Made by a program: the position numbers and the translations under genes. A DNA stretch of 64,000 nucleotides from assembly GCA_040394475.1 (NCBI GenBank), contig JBEBSD010000032.1:1-64000 (forward strand). The letters are read 5' to 3'. Each line of letters opens with the position of its first letter. The stretch's first letter is position 1. The notes beneath the pieces were generated by a model, which was not told where the DNA came from, searched no databases, and saw only the letters and a program-made list of their open reading frames with translations. Of this stretch, positions 36,716 through 46,047 are shown in pieces. The stretch comes from JBEBSD01 sp040394475. GTDB taxonomy: Bacteria; Bacteroidota; Bacteroidia; Cytophagales; Spirosomataceae.

Positions 36716-38263
36716 TTACCACCCCGGATTTTGCGTCAGCAGCTTATTGAGTGCTATTTCACGTATGGGTATTGGTACTAAAAGGTGCCTTTCCTCTACA
36801 TTTTGGGCCGCTAAGGCAGCGCGTGTTTTCAGGACAGCAGTTTCGCTGGATTGATTGATAACGTCTACCAGTTCTTTCATCCTGGGCAGGAATATCCCCC
36901 ACCGGATCAAATCATTCCGTCGGATTGCTTCGAAACACAATTCCCGCGATCGCTCATCAATAATAATTTCTCTAAAAGCGTTCCTGTCGAAACCGTTCTG
37001 TCCCTTCTCAAAATCGGACGCATTGGCCCGGCTTCTCACTAAATTGAGGTACTGATACGCTTTTTCTGTGGGTCCATTGACTTCATTTTCAGCCTCAGCG
37101 GCCATCAGCAGTACATCCGAATAGCGGAGAAGCGGAAAATTGATCCCATTGGTATTTTTGTGCTTATCGGCAATCAACTCATATTCCCGCCTGAATTTCC
37201 CAATGAAACGTTCTAAAATTCGGGTTTCCGGCCAATAAACTTTCTCAGGGGGATCCGAATTATTTACAAACCGATAAGGAGCTATAACCCAATCTCTCCT
37301 GGAATCCTCCTCCTCATACAACCGGTAAAGCTTTTCCTGAACAAAAGACCCTCCCGACGAAAAACCATATTCAAGTATCTGCTGTGGAATCCCATTATTG
37401 ATGCTGACAACGCCCGTCTCATGAGGGTCAGTGATTCCTGTTGTAAAATGCTCCACCTCCCATATACTCTCCGCAAGATCATACTTGTCCTGAATCAAAT
37501 TAATAAACACCTGGGAATAGTCAGGATTCAGAGAATGCAGGTCTGATTGGATTACTTTTTCGGCCCAGAAGAGAGCGTCTTCAAACTTAGAAGGATTATT
37601 AAAGGGGTATCCTGCCATAAAAAGACTAACCCTGGCCAATATTCCCTGCACGGCAGATTTCGTAGCTCTCCCGGCATAATGAACATCCGTAATAGGCCTT
37701 ACCAAACTTTCTGCTTCCACCATTTCCTGATAAATGAAGTCGTACACTTCACTTCTCGGAGTGCGTGCAATGAAAACATCACTTACCGAAGCAGTAGGCG
37801 TCGTCTTCAACGGAATATCGCCAAAATTCTGCACCAAAAGCAAATGGAAATAGGCTCTGAGAAATTGGGCCTCTCCTTTTATAACCTTTCTTTTTTCCTC
37901 AGATATATCAGCCTTATTCATATTGGCCAGCAACAAATTGGCCCTCTGAATACCCGAGTAAAGGGTTTGCCAAATGGGGACTACCCAATTATCGCTCGAC
38001 GTATAGCTGTAAATATGCGGTCCCCTGGCCCTTGTAAAGTAGAACTCGTCAGCTACGTCAAGGCCACCGTATAGTCCATCATGCTGATAAAGCCCTCTCC
38101 CCATAATATCATACACTCCGGTCAGTGCATGATTTAAATCCTCTTCTGTATTGTAATAATACTCCGGTGATGTAAAGTCCGTAGGCTCCGTGTCCAATGG
38201 ACTGCATGAAATTGCCAGAATGCTTAAGCAGTATAATAGCAGGCGTCTTATAATTAGCTTCAT
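36716..38263 (-). CDS. SusD/RagB family nutrient-binding outer membrane lipoprotein
   Basis: A 515-residue SusD-like lipoprotein (signal LLLYCLSILAISC) that forms the lid on the SusC channel and binds oligosaccharides at the cell surface. The TPR scaffold motifs are clear: EEDLNHALTGVYDIMGRGLY near the N-terminus, KGEAQFLRAYFHLLLVQNFG and DIPLKTTP, and the C-terminal RSRELCFEAIRRNDLIRWG and VPIPIREIALNKLLTQNPGW. Length and domain order are normal. It starts 10 bp after the susC stop, so the two are certainly cotranscribed. Confidence 0.95.
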   Translation of the reverse strand: MKLIIRRLLLYCLSILAISCSPLDTEPTDFTSPEYYYNTEEDLNHALTGVYDIMGRGLYQHDGLYGGLDVADEFYFTRARGPHIYSYTSSDNWVVPIWQTLYSGIQRANLLLANMNKADISEEKRKVIKGEAQFLRAYFHLLLVQNFGDIPLKTTPTASVSDVFIARTPRSEVYDFIYQEMVEAESLVRPITDVHYAGRATKSAVQGILARVSLFMAGYPFNNPSKFEDALFWAEKVIQSDLHSLNPDYSQVFINLIQDKYDLAESIWEVEHFTTGITDPHETGVVSINNGIPQQILEYGFSSGGSFVQEKLYRLYEEEDSRRDWVIAPYRFVNNSDPPEKVYWPETRILERFIGKFRREYELIADKHKNTNGINFPLLRYSDVLLMAAEAENEVNGPTEKAYQYLNLVRSRANASDFEKGQNGFDRNAFREIIIDERSRELCFEAIRRNDLIRWGIFLPRMKELVDVINQSSETAVLKTRAALAAQNVEERHLLVPIPIREIALNKLLTQNPGW

Positions 38264-38273
38264 GACTTTCGCT

Positions 38274-41200
38274 TTAAAAGGTTATGTTTACTCCGAATGT
38301 GGTGGTTTTCATACGGGGGAATGGCGACCAGTCCATTCCAGGTGTTAAAGCTGAATGCCGGGTAGATACCTCCGGATCGATTCCTGAATAGCGTGTCCAT
38401 GTGAAGATATTCTGTGCGGAAAAATAAACTCGGGCCGACTTGATACTTACTACCTTCAACCATTGGCTTTTCAGATTGTACCCCAGCGACAAAGTCTTTA
38501 GTCGTAAAAAGGACCCATCTTCTATGAAAAGGCTTGAATAAAAATTGGCCCCATTTGCTCCAGGTCTTGGCTTCGTACTGGATTGATTTTCCTCAGACCA
38601 TCGGTCCGCATAACTCGCAAAGGCATTTGTATTAAAATTCGTAATAGCCCCTCCTTCGAAATACAGTCGATTGGCGTTAAATACATCGTTGCCGTAAGAA
38701 AACTGAAGGAAAACGTTAAGGTCAAATCCTTTATATTCAAAATTATTGCTAAAGCCACCAATAAAGTCGGGGTTAGGATTTCCTATAATGGTATAATCAT
38801 TCGGGTTGATTAGATTGTCTCTATCCAAATCCCTATACTTGATCCAACCGGGACTGATAGCGCTCCTATTGCCTGTACCATTGGTTGGCAAATCACTTTT
38901 TAGCACATATGTACCGTTCGTGAGTTGATCAAAATCTTCGTATTGATAAAGACCATCGACCATCAGGCCATAGAACATACCAATGGGATTGCCTATTTTG
39001 GCTATGTACGCTATATTATTGAAAGCGGTACTTACTGTTGACGTTAAAGCTTCCTGGTTTTCAGTCAACGACAATACCTTATTCCGATTAAAAGATATGT
39101 TAAAAGAAGAAAACCACTTGAAGTCCGCTTTTGCAAAATTTACGGTATTTATCGCCAATTCTACTCCAGCGTTAGAAACTGATCCTATGTTTTTGTATGC
39201 GGCGTTATAGCCTGATGTATAGGGCAGTTGAGCGTTTAGGAGTAGGTCATTCGTCCGTTTGTAATAGTAATCCGCCGTAAAAGTCAGCCTGTCTCCCCAC
39301 AGGCCAATATCAATCCCTGTATTAAGCTGCCGCGTGGTTTCCCATTTTAACTCAGGATTTCCTAATCCACTCGCATAAGTCCCTCTGTTATGGGCATTTC
39401 CAAAGGGATATCCGGCACTTTGATTCGTAACAACGTTGGATAAATAGGAAAAATCACCAACCCGATTATTGCCGGTGGTCCCGTAACTAATCCGCAATTT
39501 TGCATCCGATACCGCATCCAGGTTTTCCATAAAACTTTCAGTACTTATGCGATACGCCAAAGCAGCCGAAGGGAAATAGCCTCTACGATTGTCCTTAACA
39601 AATTTGGAAGAACCGTCAGACCGCATAGAAACGGTCAGCAAGTATTTGGACTTGAAATTGTAGTTGATCCTCCCTAAGAACGATTGCAATGTCCATAAGC
39701 TGCTGCGTGCGATCAGATCTGTAGGACTACCGGTATCAAGCCCGCTAACTCCCAACGTCTCATCGGATATCATTACCGCAGTAGCACCAAAGGCCGAGGA
39801 ATTTCCTCTTTGCTGCGTATAACCGGCAACAACATTAAGCTGATGGTCTTTGTTGATTTGTCTCGTCCAACTTAATGTATTCTCATTCGAGAAATTGACG
39901 TTATTGCTGAAGTTCTGACTCCCATTGATCCCTTTGTATTGAGGCATAGCTGGATTTCCAGTACGGGTTTTGGAGTTATTGAACGTATTGTTTTGATTGG
40001 CGTACTTGTTGTATCCGCCTGTTACCCGGAGTTTCAACCCGCTTAAAATAGTGTATTCTATATACCCGTTGGTCATGAAATTCTCTGAAAAACGCTCTCG
40101 CAGTTCATTTTCCAGCTGCAGTATGGGATTTGTACGGTAGTCCGTAGCCGGGTTAATCTCCGGGTCTAGTAATTCATTCTCTAAATGGTCCAGGTCCGCA
40201 TTGGGTTCGGGAAATACTGGCCGGTAACTCCAGATACTATACATCAATCCGTTAGAACCTGAACCGCTGGACGCAACCGGACCATAGTTTTTGGTATAAC
40301 TATAATTAATATTTAGTCCGGCTTTCAGATTGTCACTAATATGCTGATCCAATGTAACACGCCCCTGGTACCTGTTAAAACCCGTATTGAGAAAAATGCC
40401 CTTTTGCCCCAGATACGACGTTGAAGCCGAGTATTTGCTTTTTGATGTGCCCCCCGATAGTGATACTGAATGACTTTGCATCGGTGCTGTTCTCATAATC
40501 TTTTCGTACCAGTTTACGCCCTCCATACTTTTGTAATCCTCCAAAGTTTTTTCTCTTCCCTCCAAATAAGCTTGGTTGGTATTCCATGCATCCCTATCAT
40601 ACTGAAGTTTTACAAACTCATACGGATCCATAGGTTCCAATCGCCTAACGTCCTTCTGAAAACCGTAATACCCGTCATACGCCACCACAGGAGCCCCAGC
40701 TTTCCCTCTTTTCGTCGTTATCATGATCACCCCATTTGCACCTCTCGCTCCATAGATCGCGGTAGCTGAGGCATCCTTTAAAATATCGATCGATTCAATA
40801 TCCGCAGGATTAATGGCGCTGTTATCATTTCCTTCAATGGGAAATCCGTCCACAACATAAAGAGGTGAGTTATCCTGCGTTAGCGAATTCGCTCCCCGTA
40901 TCACAATATTCGGTAATGAACCAGGCTGTCCGTCATTTGATGTCACCTGTACTCCCGCTACACGCCCTGCCAATGCCTCATCAAATGAAGCTACCGGCGC
41001 TTTCAGCATATCAGTCACATTGGCCGACCCCACCGACCCTGTCAAATCCCGCCGGTTCACCTCTCCATACCCCACAACCACCACTTCCTCCAAGGCCTTT
41101 TCGTCTGTTTTCAAAGAAATGTCCAGACTGGTCCTTTGTCCGGCAGTTACTTCCTGTGACAAATATCCCACGAATGAAAAGATCAGGATGGCGTTGTCGC

Positions 41201-41786
41201 CGGGAACCTGAATCTCGTACGCGCCTTCCGCATTCGATACGGTTCCTGATTGCGTTCCTTTCAAAATGATATTCACCCCCGGCAGTACGTCTCCTTTTTC
41301 ATCGGTCACTTTCCCTCTAACGACCCTATCTATACGATCAGGAGCCGGGATATCGCTCAGGTTTCGCTCCGGGTTTATCCGTGGTATGCGTAACGCCTGT
41401 TTTTCTTCCTTTTTCTTCTGATCAATAATTTCCTGGAGCACGGTGATCATCTTTTGTAACGACTCCATCCCCTTTTGATCGTCACGGTAGATGACCACGT
41501 ATTTCATATCCAGTATCTGGTACCGGAGGTTGGTTTCCTGAAGTACATTGCTGAGGGCATCGTTCACATCGCTATAGGAGCCGGGATTGTACCTTTTTTT
41601 GATTTTTACATTTGCTACAATCTCGCGGTCGTACGTAAAATGGACGCTGTAGCGTCTGTTCATATCCCGGATGATCTTCAGCAAACTCTCTCCTTGCAGC
41701 GATTTCCCCGATGCTTCTGATGCGTAGGCGGAAAGTGCACAGCACAGCATCAGCGCGGGCAAAATAAGTTGTAGAATTTTTTTCAT
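38274..41786 (-). CDS. SusC/RagA TonB-dependent receptor with STN signalling domain
   Basis: A 1170-residue outer-membrane transporter that imports oligosaccharides using TonB energy. After the signal (MKKILQLILPALMLCCALSA) there is an STN domain (about 25-110; SLLKIIRDMNRRYSVHFTYD), a carboxypeptidase-like beta domain (VRGKVTDEKGDVLPGVNIIL), the plug with VVVGYGEVNRRDLTGSVGS and YVVDGFPIEGND, then the beta-barrel ending MKTTTFGVNITF. The STN domain marks a transducer that contacts FecR; the FecR gene lies just upstream. The ATG at 41786 was chosen because an upstream in-frame ATG at 41888 lies inside FecR and would bury the signal. It is the first transport gene of the locus. Confidence 0.95.
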   Translation of the reverse strand: MKKILQLILPALMLCCALSAYASEASGKSLQGESLLKIIRDMNRRYSVHFTYDREIVANVKIKKRYNPGSYSDVNDALSNVLQETNLRYQILDMKYVVIYRDDQKGMESLQKMITVLQEIIDQKKKEEKQALRIPRINPERNLSDIPAPDRIDRVVRGKVTDEKGDVLPGVNIILKGTQSGTVSNAEGAYEIQVPGDNAILIFSFVGYLSQEVTAGQRTSLDISLKTDEKALEEVVVVGYGEVNRRDLTGSVGSANVTDMLKAPVASFDEALAGRVAGVQVTSNDGQPGSLPNIVIRGANSLTQDNSPLYVVDGFPIEGNDNSAINPADIESIDILKDASATAIYGARGANGVIMITTKRGKAGAPVVAYDGYYGFQKDVRRLEPMDPYEFVKLQYDRDAWNTNQAYLEGREKTLEDYKSMEGVNWYEKIMRTAPMQSHSVSLSGGTSKSKYSASTSYLGQKGIFLNTGFNRYQGRVTLDQHISDNLKAGLNINYSYTKNYGPVASSGSGSNGLMYSIWSYRPVFPEPNADLDHLENELLDPEINPATDYRTNPILQLENELRERFSENFMTNGYIEYTILSGLKLRVTGGYNKYANQNNTFNNSKTRTGNPAMPQYKGINGSQNFSNNVNFSNENTLSWTRQINKDHQLNVVAGYTQQRGNSSAFGATAVMISDETLGVSGLDTGSPTDLIARSSLWTLQSFLGRINYNFKSKYLLTVSMRSDGSSKFVKDNRRGYFPSAALAYRISTESFMENLDAVSDAKLRISYGTTGNNRVGDFSYLSNVVTNQSAGYPFGNAHNRGTYASGLGNPELKWETTRQLNTGIDIGLWGDRLTFTADYYYKRTNDLLLNAQLPYTSGYNAAYKNIGSVSNAGVELAINTVNFAKADFKWFSSFNISFNRNKVLSLTENQEALTSTVSTAFNNIAYIAKIGNPIGMFYGLMVDGLYQYEDFDQLTNGTYVLKSDLPTNGTGNRSAISPGWIKYRDLDRDNLINPNDYTIIGNPNPDFIGGFSNNFEYKGFDLNVFLQFSYGNDVFNANRLYFEGGAITNFNTNAFASYADRWSEENQSSTKPRPGANGANFYSSLFIEDGSFLRLKTLSLGYNLKSQWLKVVSIKSARVYFSAQNIFTWTRYSGIDPEVSTRHSALTPGMDWSPFPRMKTTTFGVNITF

Positions 41787-41806
41787 AATAGAAACTGGTT
41801 TAGGTA

Positions 41807-42745
41807 CTAATTCACAAAAAGGGTATCCTGCTTTTCTGTAAACTTCACATGGAGTGATAGTTCGAGCGCCTTCCGGATCAGCTCCCAATTGGAGTAGGGT
41901 AAGGACAAATCCATACGCTTTTCGAGCAGCGCCTTGTTTTCGGCCTTGAATTTTTTTCCATACAATTCTTCCAAATGGTCGAGAATGGTACCGAGGGATT
42001 CGTCCTGAAATTCAAGCATCCCCTCGACCCAGGAAGCACTTCGATCGAGCGACGACGCTGTTTCAATAACCAGGTCCTTCTTCTCGTTGTCGTAATGGAT
42101 GGCGTCGCCGGGCATCATAGGCACCTCCGGACGGCCCAGGGCCGGGACTTCCAGGTTCACCTTGCCCGATTCCAGAAACACATGGGCGAGTCCGCGACGG
42201 CTTCGAAAGTTGAAAACCGTACCGAGTACTTTAACCTTTACGTTGTCGGACTCCACCACAAATTCCATTCCGTTTACTTTTTTTACCTCAAAGAAGGCTT
42301 CTCCTTCAAGCGTCATGTCCCGCCTGCCCTTTTTTTCCCAACCGGTATTCCAGACCAGCCGGGTATTGGCGTTTAACAGGACCGTGCTGCTGTCCGGCAA
42401 CAGGATGCTCCGGGTCTCCCCATAGCCTGTCTGATACGTGAGTGACTCACTCACAGGACTTTGCGCGGGCCAAAACAGCAGCGCGGCAACCAGCAGCGCT
42501 ATGGACGCTGCGCTTGCCGCCAGAAGTCTGATGATACGTACCGGCCTTCGTTGCACATTGCCGGCGGGCATGCGTCGGATTATTTCTTCCGATGCTTTCC
42601 AGTCGTCGCCTGCCTGCCTGTCAATGATCGCCTGCAGCGCAGGATCACCGGCCAGTTCCAGGAATTCCTGGTATTCCCGGAATGAAAGCGTATTGTTGCG
42701 ATATTTATCCAGTAGCTGGATGAAACGCTCTTCGCTGTTGCTCAC
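41807..42745 (-). CDS. FecR family anti-sigma factor
   Basis: A 312-residue inner-membrane regulator linking the SusC transducer to the ECF sigma factor. The cytosolic N-terminal helical domain (about 1-70) should bind the sigma factor. One transmembrane segment lies at about 72-90 (AASAASIALLVAALLFW). The periplasmic FecR domain follows, with TGYGETRSILLPDSSTVLLN and LEGEAFFEVKKVNGMEFVVE, and the C-terminal DUF4974-like domain ends ALELSLHVKFTEKQDTLFVN. It lies 20 bp upstream of susC on the same strand. The sigma gene is divergent rather than upstream in the same operon, which is less usual for this system. Confidence 0.94.
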   Translation of the reverse strand: MSNSEERFIQLLDKYRNNTLSFREYQEFLELAGDPALQAIIDRQAGDDWKASEEIIRRMPAGNVQRRPVRIIRLLAASAASIALLVAALLFWPAQSPVSESLTYQTGYGETRSILLPDSSTVLLNANTRLVWNTGWEKKGRRDMTLEGEAFFEVKKVNGMEFVVESDNVKVKVLGTVFNFRSRRGLAHVFLESGKVNLEVPALGRPEVPMMPGDAIHYDNEKKDLVIETASSLDRSASWVEGMLEFQDESLGTILDHLEELYGKKFKAENKALLEKRMDLSLPYSNWELIRKALELSLHVKFTEKQDTLFVN

Positions 42746-42893
42746 TTTAGGTAACTTTTAAGGTTTGGGATCACTTATTTCCTAATTTTGCGCAGGTTAC
42801 ATCGTCAATGATCCGTTTACATTTATCGATTTAGACCATTGACGCACAAGTCAGGTTTCAGGACTAGTGCGTCTCTGCAAATTTTCTTTTCAA

Positions 42894-42924
42894 TTGAAAT
42901 AATTCAGGATTTTTTATACTTTTG
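42894..42924 (+). promoter_or_regulatory. Bacteroidota-type promoter of the ECF sigma gene
   Basis: TTG at 42894-42896 and TACTTTTG at 42917-42924 match the Bacteroidota housekeeping promoter (TTTG/TTG at -33, TAnnTTTG at -7) with a 20-bp gap. Transcription would start near 42930, about 60 bp before the sigma start codon. The 243-bp divergent region must also hold the fecR promoter, for which no consensus was seen; it may be the sigma factor's own target. Confidence 0.6.
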
Positions 42925-42988
42925 TGATGCGCGTTACATTTGTCAGTGTGTCCTCATTTCATCGGGTATCAATTAAAAATCCGTGAAA

Positions 42989-43471
42989 ATGGAACAGGTA
43001 TATACTGAATATAGAGAATTCCTTTATCGTTTTTTTATAAGACACGTCAAAATACCTTCGTTGGCTGAGGATTTTGCGCAGGATGTTTTCATTAAGTTCT
43101 GGCAAAAGAAAGACTATGCGGATACGGTAGAAAATATGGATGCATGGCTGTATTCACTGGCCCGGAACCACCTTACCGATCATTACCGCAGACTTGCTTC
43201 GGAAAAAAAATACCAGGAAATGGTCTGGCGGGAAATGGCCAATCATTCTAATGCCGTAATCGAGGAAATTTATAAGAAAGAACTGGAAGAAAAAATCGCC
43301 GCGCTCCTGGAGACGCTTCCCCGCCGCCAGAAAGAAGTGTACGAACTCAGCAGAGAAAAAGGCTTCTCCCTGGAAGAAATAGCCGAAACCCTGGAAATCT
43401 CGCCCAACACCGCCAAAAACCATCTTGTACAGAGTCTGAAGTTTATCCGGGCAGGGCTGTTGAGGTATTAG
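42989..43471 (+). CDS. ECF-type RNA polymerase sigma-70 factor
   Basis: A 160-residue ECF sigma factor. Region 2 runs over about 5-75 (LAEDFAQDVFIKFWQ, AWLYSLARNHLTDHYRRLAS) and contacts the -10 element; region 4 over about 105-155 (LPRRQKEVYELSREKGFSLE, EIAETLEISPNTAKNHLVQS) is the helix-turn-helix for the -35 element. The start chosen is ATG 42989; a GTG six bases upstream is the alternative. It is divergent from the fecR-susCD operon and most likely activates it when FecR is released by substrate signalling. Region 4 is followed immediately by a repeat cluster after the stop codon. Confidence 0.94.
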   Translation: MEQVYTEYREFLYRFFIRHVKIPSLAEDFAQDVFIKFWQKKDYADTVENMDAWLYSLARNHLTDHYRRLASEKKYQEMVWREMANHSNAVIEEIYKKELEEKIAALLETLPRRQKEVYELSREKGFSLEEIAETLEISPNTAKNHLVQSLKFIRAGLLRY

Positions 43472-43899
43472 TGGGTGTTAGGTGTTAGGTGTTAGGTATT
43501 AGGTGTTAGGTCATCGGCTATCGGCTTTCAGAGGTGTTAGGTTTGAGGTGTTAGGTGTTAGGTCATCAGCATCAGCTTGCATAACTCATAACTCATAACT
43601 CATAATTCATAACTCCTAAACCGCTCTCCCTCGTCTGACCGGGTCACGCTGACGACGGGAGGGTGACAGCAGGTCTCAGACCTGCGTGATCAAGAGACTG
43701 TTCACGAATCGTGGGTCAGGAGACCCGCCGTCACGCTTTCACCGTCTGCGCGACCCGGTCAACGTGACCCGGTCAGAAGACGGGAAAGAGCGGTCATCGG
43801 CTTTCGGCTATCGGCTTTCAGAGGTGTTAGATTTGAGGTGTTAGGTCATCAGCATCAGCTTGCATAACTCATAACTCATAACTCATAATTCATAACTCC
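43472..43899. repeat. Composite repeat: long direct repeats flanking an inverted-repeat core
   Basis: A run of GGTGTTA heptamers (43474-43510) leads into a direct repeat present at 43516-43616 and 43806-43899 (101 and 94 bp, differing mainly by one GTTAGGT unit); each copy contains GGCTATCGGCTTTCAGAGG and a string of ATAACTC units. Between them the arms at 43620-43648 (ACCGCTCT...GGGTCACG) and 43763-43794 are imperfect inverted repeats. The centre holds two small hairpins, GCAGGTCTCAGACCTGC (43669-43685) and GGGTC/GACCC (43713-43726). There is no open frame, so it is noncoding: a nonautonomous mobile element or a recombination-built repeat. Confidence 0.85.
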
Positions 43900-43915
43900 C
43901 AAACCCATCAATGCC

Positions 43916-44587
43916 TTACCGGACCGACGCTGCGCTGCCCGAATGCGCATTACTTCCTTCAGAAGACCTCCTGAAATTCGAAATGGATTCCGATAGACCG
44001 TCCTTATCAATCCATATCCGGGACTTGCCGACGGGCATTAGGTTACTGTTATCGTCATCGCCTGTTTTTTCTGTCAGTACAAAGGCGTATTGGAAATTTT
44101 TGATCTCACTTCCCTCCAGTACACCGGAGATGATTGTTACTTTCTTATTAGGGATCCCATAAGAAGTGCCGATTTCCTCTGAAAAGATGGTAAACCTGTT
44201 ATCTGCCCCGATAATAAAAGCGCCCTCCCCCTTTCCTTCGGAATTTTTTCCTTCCTGGTAGTAATCGTAGGTAATCTCCTGGCTATTGGTCTGGCCGTAA
44301 AATTTATAAAAATAATCTCCTATTATCTTCCCTTTTTGCCACGTATCCTCTTCCCCAAAGGGCGCCAGTAATTCAAAGGGAGCAATAATGACCGAGAGGT
44401 CCAGTTTCGGAGGGTGGTTCCCCTGGTGGATCCGCATCCCGCGGCTTTCCAGCTGATCGATAATATCCTGGGATACTACCGATTGTATCCGGACGGGATC
44501 CGCTTCTTTAGGTTTGCAAGAATCAAGGAGCGCTACTGACAAAACTGCTACAAACAACAAGAACGAAGATTTGAAATAGGTTTTCAT
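43916..44587 (-). CDS. Lipoprotein of unknown function
   Basis: A 223-residue predicted lipoprotein. The ATG at 44587 gives MKTYFKSSFLLFVAVLSVAL followed by LDSC, a lipobox; an ATG at 44635 would bury the signal and was rejected. The mature part contains an early helix (VSQDIIDQLESRGMRIHQG), then a beta-rich domain in which strands alternate with FIIGADNRFTIFSEE and KVTIISGVLEGSEIKNF-type segments. This is reminiscent of lipocalin- or calycin-like ligand-binding folds, but I do not recognise the family. The C-terminal 20 residues are Ser-rich. It lies 110 bp downstream of the NlpC/P60 lipoprotein on the same strand. Confidence 0.72.
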   Translation of the reverse strand: MKTYFKSSFLLFVAVLSVALLDSCKPKEADPVRIQSVVSQDIIDQLESRGMRIHQGNHPPKLDLSVIIAPFELLAPFGEEDTWQKGKIIGDYFYKFYGQTNSQEITYDYYQEGKNSEGKGEGAFIIGADNRFTIFSEEIGTSYGIPNKKVTIISGVLEGSEIKNFQYAFVLTEKTGDDDNSNLMPVGKSRIWIDKDGLSESISNFRRSSEGSNAHSGSAASVR

Positions 44588-44697
44588 AAGAGTATAATTT
44601 GACGTTAAAGAATAGAACATGGTCAATTGGATCACCCCGGTTGGTTAGCCTCCGGTGGCTCCCGTTATATCCTCTTATGTCAATACCCTTTCATTCA

Positions 44698-46038
44698 TCA
44701 CGGTCTTTTTGCAAAAATATTCTGCCGGGTCAATTTTACGTCGGACGGCGCCAGCCGTGAACCGCCGGATTCGCTCTTGTTGATCAGCCTTACGTCTCCC
44801 AGACATGAACCGGCATCGCGAACGATGCTGGCAAGGCGGACAAAACCGGTATCGTCCTGATCAAGCTTTAACTCCAGCTCATCAATCCGCTCCTCAGGAT
44901 CCCAGGAGGACATAAAATAAAAACGCCCCTTTAGTATATTCTGTACGGCATTGTAAACTCCCTCGAATCGCACATCCATGTGTGTACCATCGTAATCCTG
45001 ACCCGTTCCTATACCCGTAATGCTGATGGCTTCATTATTCCCGTCCTGCTCCGTAAACTCGATATCAAAAATAGCCGCCACATTGTCGTCCTCCGCCCAG
45101 TCGCATTTCAGCTGCACCTCCCATTTACCGGAAATATCAGTAGCCAATCGCAAGGCGCCCCATTTCTCACCAAACCAAGCTGTACTTGTCAACGGCACCT
45201 GGCGACAACCTTTATTGGGATCAAACTTAGTTTCACACGCTGCGCAGGGGCTGCCGCCATTCGATTGAAAAATACCCAATTCCCCATCTTTTGTCTTCAA
45301 AACGACGCCGATATGCGACACTGCTGCATCCGTTTGTTTGCCATACCAATAGATAATATCGCCTTCCTGCAGGGTACTGGTCGCCCCCAGGTCTTCAATC
45401 CGCACTTTCGAAAGGTCTGCATCCCGGCTGAACAATTCTTCCCAGAAGGTTACCTGCCTGATTTTGTCCGCCCAAATCGGCAAACCGGGGTCCATACCCG
45501 ATTCTTTCAGGATATTATACAGCAGCCCCGAACAATCCAGTCCATGAATTTTATACATCTGACAGCAGCCCGACTTAGCGGGGGTAAGCCGCTCCCGGTA
45601 GTTCCGCTGCCCGTACGAATAGGCCAGTCCATAATGTTCAGGTTCATTCGGCTGTTCCCCTTTGGGATATACTACGCTGCGATCGCATAACCGGTGTGCG
45701 ACGGTGGTCATCCTCGCCAACAGGAGATTTTTCTTCAGCTGCGGCCCCCCTTCGTTGGAAACCCTTGCATTACGCGTACCGTTCGCAAGAAAATCCGGGT
45801 CGTTATGCTGCAGGAATTCCAGCACTCCGCTGCCGTTTGGCAACAGCAACTGATCAAGGTCTTCGGTAAGCGTCGGCAGGCTGCCGATATGGGTCATGAG
45901 TTCCTCATTGTACGGATCCGTGTTTTCCAGTTGAGAAACATCCGTCACCATTACCTCTTCAATACTCCGGGCACACCCGGTTACCAGCATCCAACCTGTC
46001 AGCAGGTACACTCCTTTTTGATACAGCATACTTTTCAT
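44698..46038 (-). CDS. NlpC/P60-type cell wall hydrolase lipoprotein
   Basis: A 446-residue lipoprotein (lipobox LVTGC near residue 22) with a central NlpC/P60-like cysteine peptidase domain. The catalytic Cys is in YKIHGLDCSGLLYNILKESG and the His in AAVSHIGVVLKTKDG, with LQEGDIIYWYG between them, the normal order for peptidoglycan endopeptidases of the D,L family. The N-terminal 120 residues and the C-terminal 140 (a beta-rich domain starting near SGKWEVQLKCDW) are unassigned. The domain may cleave or bind cell wall peptides outside the inner membrane. It starts 9 bp after the stop of the upstream barrel-protein gene, so the two are cotranscribed. Confidence 0.82.
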   Translation of the reverse strand: MKSMLYQKGVYLLTGWMLVTGCARSIEEVMVTDVSQLENTDPYNEELMTHIGSLPTLTEDLDQLLLPNGSGVLEFLQHNDPDFLANGTRNARVSNEGGPQLKKNLLLARMTTVAHRLCDRSVVYPKGEQPNEPEHYGLAYSYGQRNYRERLTPAKSGCCQMYKIHGLDCSGLLYNILKESGMDPGLPIWADKIRQVTFWEELFSRDADLSKVRIEDLGATSTLQEGDIIYWYGKQTDAAVSHIGVVLKTKDGELGIFQSNGGSPCAACETKFDPNKGCRQVPLTSTAWFGEKWGALRLATDISGKWEVQLKCDWAEDDNVAAIFDIEFTEQDGNNEAISITGIGTGQDYDGTHMDVRFEGVYNAVQNILKGRFYFMSSWDPEERIDELELKLDQDDTGFVRLASIVRDAGSCLGDVRLINKSESGGSRLAPSDVKLTRQNIFAKRP

Positions 46039-46047
46039 AGCGAACCC

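Noticed and set aside
43472..43899. Insertion sequence with its own transposase
   Set aside because: No open frame of useful length lies between the repeats and no transposase motif was seen.
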